Shown here: positions 59,291 through 64,000 of the stretch, piece by piece
How the letters are laid out: every line of letters starts with the position of its first letter
Position numbering within the stretch: position 1 is the stretch's first letter
Source of the DNA: Clarkia xantiana subsp. parviflora
Taxonomy: Eukaryota > Streptophyta > Magnoliopsida > Myrtales > Onagraceae
Length of the DNA stretch: 64,000 nucleotides
NCBI GenBank assembly: GCA_036873135.1
Contig: JAPTYO010000018.1
Location: 10,283,503-10,347,502 of the forward strand
Direction of reading: 5' to 3'
Position numbers and translations under genes: made by a program
The notes under the pieces: model-generated
The model's database searches: none
Told to the model about the DNA's origin: nothing
What the model saw: only the letters and a program-made list of their open reading frames with translations

Positions 59291-60372
59291 CCCGTACCAA
59301 CGGAGTTTGTCCCGTACCTGCCAAGTGCTTGTCCCGTACCTGCGAAGTGAATGTCTCGTACCAGCCAAGTGCTTGTCCCGTACCAGCCTTAGTGCTTGTC
59401 CCGCGCATTCTGTGTGTTCGTCCCGTGCATTTTGTGTGCTTGGCCCGTGCTTGGAGAGTGCCAGTCCCGTGCCTAGCAAATGTTCCAGACGAAGCTGCTC
59501 AGCCCATGCCCAGACAGTGCTTGACCCGTGCTTTTTGTGTGCATGCACCATGTTTTTAGTGTGTTCAGCCCGTGCTCAGTAAGTGCCCAGCACCAGAAAG
59601 GCTGAATTGGACCAGAATGGTGGAAAACCCATGTTTGATGGAAAAGACAAGCCTGGGCCTGTGAGGATGAAGGGAATTTCGAAATTAAAGGATGTCAAGC
59701 TGTTTCTTAGCTGCCAATGAAGATCAAATCTGCCCAAGATATGTGAAGATTCTATCTATAGCTATATTTAAGGGAACTAGATATATTGTGAGCTTTGTTA
59801 ATTAGTTATAGATATATATATATATGTTATAAATATATATCTATACTAATATAGCCATATATTAATGGAACTTAGATATATTTGTGGGTTTTGTAAAGGC
59901 TATGGATATATATATGATATAAATATGTATCCTAGCTAAGTATAGATAGAATTGGATAGATATAGATGGATTTCTCCTAGGTGTCTAAGGGAATCCGAAA
60001 ATCTATATATAGGGAGAGTTCCCTTGAGTGAAAGTAAGTTTTTTCCTCACCCATCTAGGGCAAAACTGAAGATTGATTATGAGCGTCCCAATTGTGTGGG
60101 TGTAATTCAGGCGCGTAGCCTCTATTGAGTAATAAAGGCAAGTGTTCCACTTTATTGATTATTTGCTGGTGATTATCCTTTGTGTTTTGCTGCGTTTTTA
60201 CATTCTTGTTCAAGATCCTTGTTGCGTACCAAGTACCTTGCTGCGTTTTGGCTTGTTCGTGATCGTGTTGGCTGCGTTGGCTTCGAGTTTGGTTGGTGGT
60301 TTGGTGGAGCGAATCACGCCAGCAAGTGCTATACTTAGGCAAAAAATAAGCCCTAATTAAGCCCTTGTGACA
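59286..60372 (+). repeat. LTR-like insert within E4 gag-pol
   Basis: About 1.09 kb separates the gag zinc knuckle from the protease. It starts with eight to ten loose repeats of GTGCTTGTCCCGTACCAGCC (59287-59590). An A+T-rich part, a TATA-like CTATATATAGGGAG (about 60002-60015) and AATAAAGGC (60129-60137) follow, ending CTTGTGACA. The promoter-then-poly(A) order is LTR-like. There is no clean target duplication (ACAGT against ATCCC), and the gag C-terminus expected between knuckle and protease is missing, so a deletion accompanied the event. Confidence 0.45.
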
Positions 60373-60961
60373 ATCCCCACGATGATGCTTTGGTCATAAC
60401 AGTGGACATCAATGGATATAACGTGCAAAGGATTATGGTAGATGGTGGGAGTGCTGCAGATTTAATGCATATAGAAGTGCTCAAGAAGATGGGAAAAACG
60501 GAAATCGATATCTCACCGAGCACGTTTTCGTTGGTTAGTTTCGCAGGAGCGGCAGCCTACCCATTGGGCATGATTACACTTCCAGTTATCCTTGGAGATG
60601 GGTGGAAGGCATTGCATATAGACGTCACATTAGTGGTGGTAGACAACCTGGGGGCATATAACGACATCCTAGGGAGAACAACGATCAACCCACATGACAT
60701 TGTGCCATCTACAGCTCATCAGAAAATGAAGTTCCTAACTCCTCACGGGTTTGGGGAAGTGCTAGGTGATCAAATAGCCGCACGAAAGTGCTATGTCAAT
60801 GCCCTGACGAAAATGAAACAAGTGTCAATTGCCATGATAGGAGTTGGTGCAAAGAGAAAGCTGTTCGCCTCGAACGATGATGATGAAAGGAAGAAGGAAA
60901 AGTTGTCACCAAGGGCCGAACATGACAGGATTCTTTGTTCGCCTAAGCGGAAGGTGCTTTG
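60373..60961 (+). pseudogene. E4 protease fragment
   Basis: NPHDDALVITVDINGYNVQR, then IMVDGGSAADLMHIEVLKKM (protease active-site region, DGGS), YPLGMITLPVILGDGWKALH, AYNDILGRTTINP and ARKCYVNALTKM correspond in order to the protease part of the E1-E3 polyproteins. The frame ends at 60960-60962. RT and all later domains are absent; LTR-like DNA of another fragment follows. Confidence 0.8.
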
Positions 60962-61039
60962 ATGGATATACGCCCAATTTGAACCCGTTGACTTCCGAAT
61001 TGTTTTATTTTTATCACCCCGTTAATGATTGTAAATCGA

Positions 61040-61665
61040 AACTTCAACCCGAACACTTCGCGAAAACACCAACGGTCCGGACGAGGCCGAAGCGCTCGTC
61101 CGGCCAAGTTAGACTCACCTAGGTGAGGTCGGGTGGCCAACCCTATCTCCCCTAGGAGGGGTTGGGTGGCCTCACCCAATCCCTACCCTTGCGGGTCGGA
61201 TTTTCCTTCCCCCCAAGAGCCCCGGCACCATTCTTGGACTCCCATACTCGGTTTATTTCCGCCAACCTTCTCCGTATCCTAAGGTCTTAATTATGTGCTT
61301 AAAGGTTAATTAATTGTGTTTAAAGGTTAACGATGTCATTAAGCCACCTTAATGACACCGTTGCCTATAAATACAACCCTTCCACTATTCATTTGATCAT
61401 CTTGGCAAGTTGCATAATTTTGCTCTGACATCTCTCTAGCTTTATCTCTCTAAAACCGTACTGACTTAGGCATCGGAGAGGGTTCATCAGGCACCTCCCC
61501 CCCCTCTGTGCCTGGTATTGCCCCTCTTGCAGGGCGCAAGGAGAAGAGAAGCTAAGGACAGAAGGACACGAGCTAGGACAGCGTAACCCGAGAGCATCGA
61601 ATCCGCAACATCTCCAGTGAGGAACGAGACTTGAGTCGACCGCCCGTTGACCCTAGACTCGGAAC
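61040..61665 (+). repeat. LTR fragment of a further related element (E5)
   Basis: Contains GTTAACGATGTCATTAAGCC (also, inverted, near 56750), TATA box GCCTATAAATACAACC (about 61361-61376) and TTAGGCATCGGAGAGGG (61466-61482), then CTGGTATTGCCCCTCTTGCAG. It ends near CGGAACCTAACA (about 61671). There is no primer site after it: gag sequence follows directly, so the junction is rearranged. Confidence 0.6.
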
Positions 61666-61670
61666 CTAAC

Positions 61671-62241
61671 ATGCTTGATGTCAGACAGGGAGAAGAAGAA
61701 TCCATCATGTCTTACTTCCAGAGGTTCGCTCAAAATGCAACTGCACTGAGAGCAATCAAGAAGGACGCCATCAGCTCATTTTTCCTGAACGTGAACGCAC
61801 CAACATTTTTGCTGTTCGGAAGGGAATTTGGATGGCGTACAACTAAGACAATGGCGTGCCTAAAAGACAAGATGGAGACCGCGATCTCTTGCGAGCATGA
61901 ATTGACATGGGGCACACCTCTCAACACAAAAATGGAAGCTCAAACTTCAAAGAAATCAGAAGGCTCAAGCATGGATTATGCTAACATCTGCACTCCCTTA
62001 AACACGGAGGTGGAAGAGATATACGTCAAGCTTTGGAAAACAAGCTTCCAAGACCACTTGAGCCGGAAACCGCCTTCTTAGGCAGAGATATTGAAAATTG
62101 GTGTCGATATCACCAAACATGGGGGCACAATACCAATGGTTGTTTGACTTTGAGGATGGAGATTGAAGAATTCATTCCGCATGGAGCTTTAGGAAGCTAT
62201 GTCGCGAACAACAGTGCCCGTCAGCCGCCAAGATATATTTG
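61671..62241 (+). pseudogene. E5 gag fragments
   Basis: LDVRQGEEESIMSYFQRFAQ matches the end of the retrotransposon gag core (Gln...Glu-Ser...Tyr...Arg-Phe). After a frameshift, NWCRYHQTWGHNTNGCLTLR (about 62095-62154) is the zinc knuckle followed by MEIEEFI, as in E1-E3 (CRYHRANGHDTENC...KKEIEKLI). The rest of gag and all of pol are missing. Confidence 0.75.
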
Positions 62242-63649
62242 AGGGAGATAGAATTTCCACCTCTTATCTATCTTTTTCAGTGCACCTTTAGGAATATAAG
62301 TGCAGATCATGCCTTTGTAATTAGAAGTATTTTTGAAGAAGCAGTCAATAGACGCCTTCCCGCAAAACTATTGTAAACACGACAAGTATCTAATGATGGT
62401 CAATTTACTTTCGTAGGTACATCTCAACATTATGCACTATACCCTGGATTAACATCAAGTAGAAAGCAACGTGCATACTAGTCATAATCATCACGCCATG
62501 CAACTTATAATAGGCGACATCAACAAGTGCATCTTCAACAAATTCAAAAGCAATATCATGCAATATTCCAAAAGTGACACGGTGCAATATCCTTCTCAAA
62601 AGGACAATACCCATGTTCACATCTATCAAAAGTAACATGTTGCGACATCCTTTCCAAGAGGGCAAACCTCATGTTTACTTCTAAAAAATGACATGTTGTG
62701 AAATCCTTCGGGCAAATCCTCATGTTCATAGCCATTCCCTGAATAGAAACAGGATGCGGCAAATGCAATGATGGGACTGATCACCCCACCCTGGCGGAAG
62801 TCCTCTTGTTAGACGACAACCCCACACACTAAAAGTATGCATACTCTCTTAAGGGTTCATACACCATGAAGACTTAGGCCCGAAAAGGGATAGCTTCGTG
62901 TTATACGCTTTTTTAAGCAAACCTTGTACAAAACTCATCAAACTTACAAGTCGAGTCTTGTATAACGTTATCTTGCTCTTAAGCATTTAACGCAAAAAAA
63001 GCAAAATAAGCAAGAAATATCTTGCAACAACGTCGCCTTAGAGTGGAACTAAGAGATGGTATAAACTTAAGTCTTGCTTCGTCAAGACGACACTGCTACA
63101 TATCAAGTGCCAGTGCCGAGTGCCAATTTCCAAGTGCCCGCGCCAAGTACATTACTACTTACAACACTACAAGTACCTAGCATGCGCATCTTGCCATGCC
63201 TTGGAATCCAACCAAGAGGGGCGCTCATAACACTCAACAATGCGCGACTTATAGTCCCAATTACGGACATCATGTTCATCATATAAGGATATCTATCCTA
63301 TATTCCAAGTCCAAAGCATACGGACAACATCGATAACTCAAGGTATGAAATATTACTAACAAGATATCACATGATTTTTATTGAAAAACAGGTCCAAAGG
63401 ACGAAGTTCCATACAAAGCAAACACACAAATAAAGGTTTGGACAAAAGCCTCAAACATATCATCATCTCCAAAGGACTAAGACAGCATATCCAGGAAATC
63501 AACACCAAGTTCAACTTCAGCATTATTATATCCAATGGTCAAAGCAATAGAAGCCGCTTCAGCTGCCTTGCGTTGCAAATCCGCAACATGGTCAACAGCA
63601 AAAGAAAAATAAGGACCCAGCTTGTCGAGCAGAAATCCGGGGGCAAGTG
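62242..63649. other. Non-coding region with short tandem repeats
   Basis: At about 62568-62740 three loose copies of a unit of about 57 bp read AAAAGTGACACGGTGCAATATCC ... CTCATGTT. At 63098-63175 short AAGTGCC repeats occur. No supported gene. By position it corresponds to the minisatellite and 3' part of the antisense unit in E1-E3. Confidence 0.5.
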
Positions 63650-64000
63650 CTAAACTCTGCCAGTGTAATCTTTGGCAAACTCATCAACCAAAGGTGCAAG
63701 ATCCGCTTTAGCAGCAGCAAGGACGGCGGCAGAATAGGCAGGGGTACTAGGATACTTTGCCAATCCCTTTTCAACACCCGCTCTTTGTGCCTCGTCATGA
63801 ACTGAAGCAAGCGCGACATCATGAACACTGTTGTTCTCAGCAATTTGCTGCTTGATAACAGCAATCTCGGCCTCAAGTTGTTCAACATGGACGTGACGAG
63901 TAGCAATGCGCGCATCAATATCGGTAACCTTGGAGTTCAAATTCTGCACTTCCTCTTCGGACTGTGCAAGCTCGCGGGAAACTGTACTGCACTTCTTGAT
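63650..64000 (-). CDS. C-terminal part of an antisense coiled-coil ORF, running off the window
   Basis: On the minus strand the frame is open from the window edge (64000) to a stop at 63650-63652. Hydrophobic/charged heptads (VEQLEAEIAVIKQQIAENNS) form a coiled coil, followed by AAKADLAPLVDEFAKDYTGRV. It lies antisense and downstream of gag fragments, as do the coiled-coil last exons of the antisense genes in E1 and E2. I take it as the last exon of a related antisense gene; direct sequence similarity is weak. The start lies outside the window. Confidence 0.45.
   Translation of the reverse strand: MKKCSTVSRELAQSEEEVQNLNSKVTDIDARIATRHVHVEQLEAEIAVIKQQIAENNSVHDVALASVHDEAQRAGVEKGLAKYPSTPAYSAAVLAAAKADLAPLVDEFAKDYTGRV

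Overview
The window is plant nuclear DNA, almost certainly from an angiosperm and probably a eudicot. It is a repeat-rich, gene-poor region. I find no intact host gene. The only host-like coding traces are a captured AP2/ERF fragment and a short signal-peptide fragment resembling the start of a wall-associated kinase. The rest is satellite DNA, LTR retrotransposons nested in or next to one another, a decayed CACTA transposon and small TIR elements.

Layout. 1-980 and 14933-17050 are one A+T-rich satellite array (period about 307 bp), split by a 13.9-kb non-coding LTR element (981-14927; LTRs of 1544 and 1541 bp; target duplication GTTGA). That element carries a diverged internal LTR and a duplicated internal segment, and was itself hit by a 527-bp Mutator-like hairpin element and an 858-bp hAT element holding a piece of an ERF gene. 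17051-25325 is a CACTA (En/Spm) element whose left end is lost. Its TNPA-like gene (+) and TNP2-like gene (-) are convergent and both broken. 25619-37134 (E1, gag-pol on -), 38477-47475 (E2, gag-pol on +) and 48850-56275 (E3, gag-pol on +) are three related Ty3/gypsy elements of the Tat type (second RNase H domain, no chromodomain). E1 and E2 have complete LTRs and target duplications (ATGAA and CATAC); E3 has lost most of its 5' LTR. 56440-64000 is a patchwork of fragments of further related elements.

How the parts work together. E1, E2 and E3 share one design: LTR, PBS (TTGGCGCCGTCTG), gag with a zinc knuckle and an RS-repeat tail, protease, RT, RNase H, archaeal-type RNase H, integrase, a conserved AATAAA block just after pol, a minisatellite, then (in E1 and E2) a complete spliced gene on the opposite strand with its own upstream box and TATA box, then the polypurine tract and LTR. 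The antisense gene encodes 863 aa (E1) and 809 aa (E2). Its exons sum exactly to whole codons in both copies, and it has no stop or frameshift, although gag-pol is stopped in E1 and gutted by deletions in E2. E3 keeps the antisense promoter and tail but has lost the coding part. A coiled-coil antisense ORF running off the right end of the window looks like the end of a fourth copy. This maintained antisense gene module is the most interesting content of the window.
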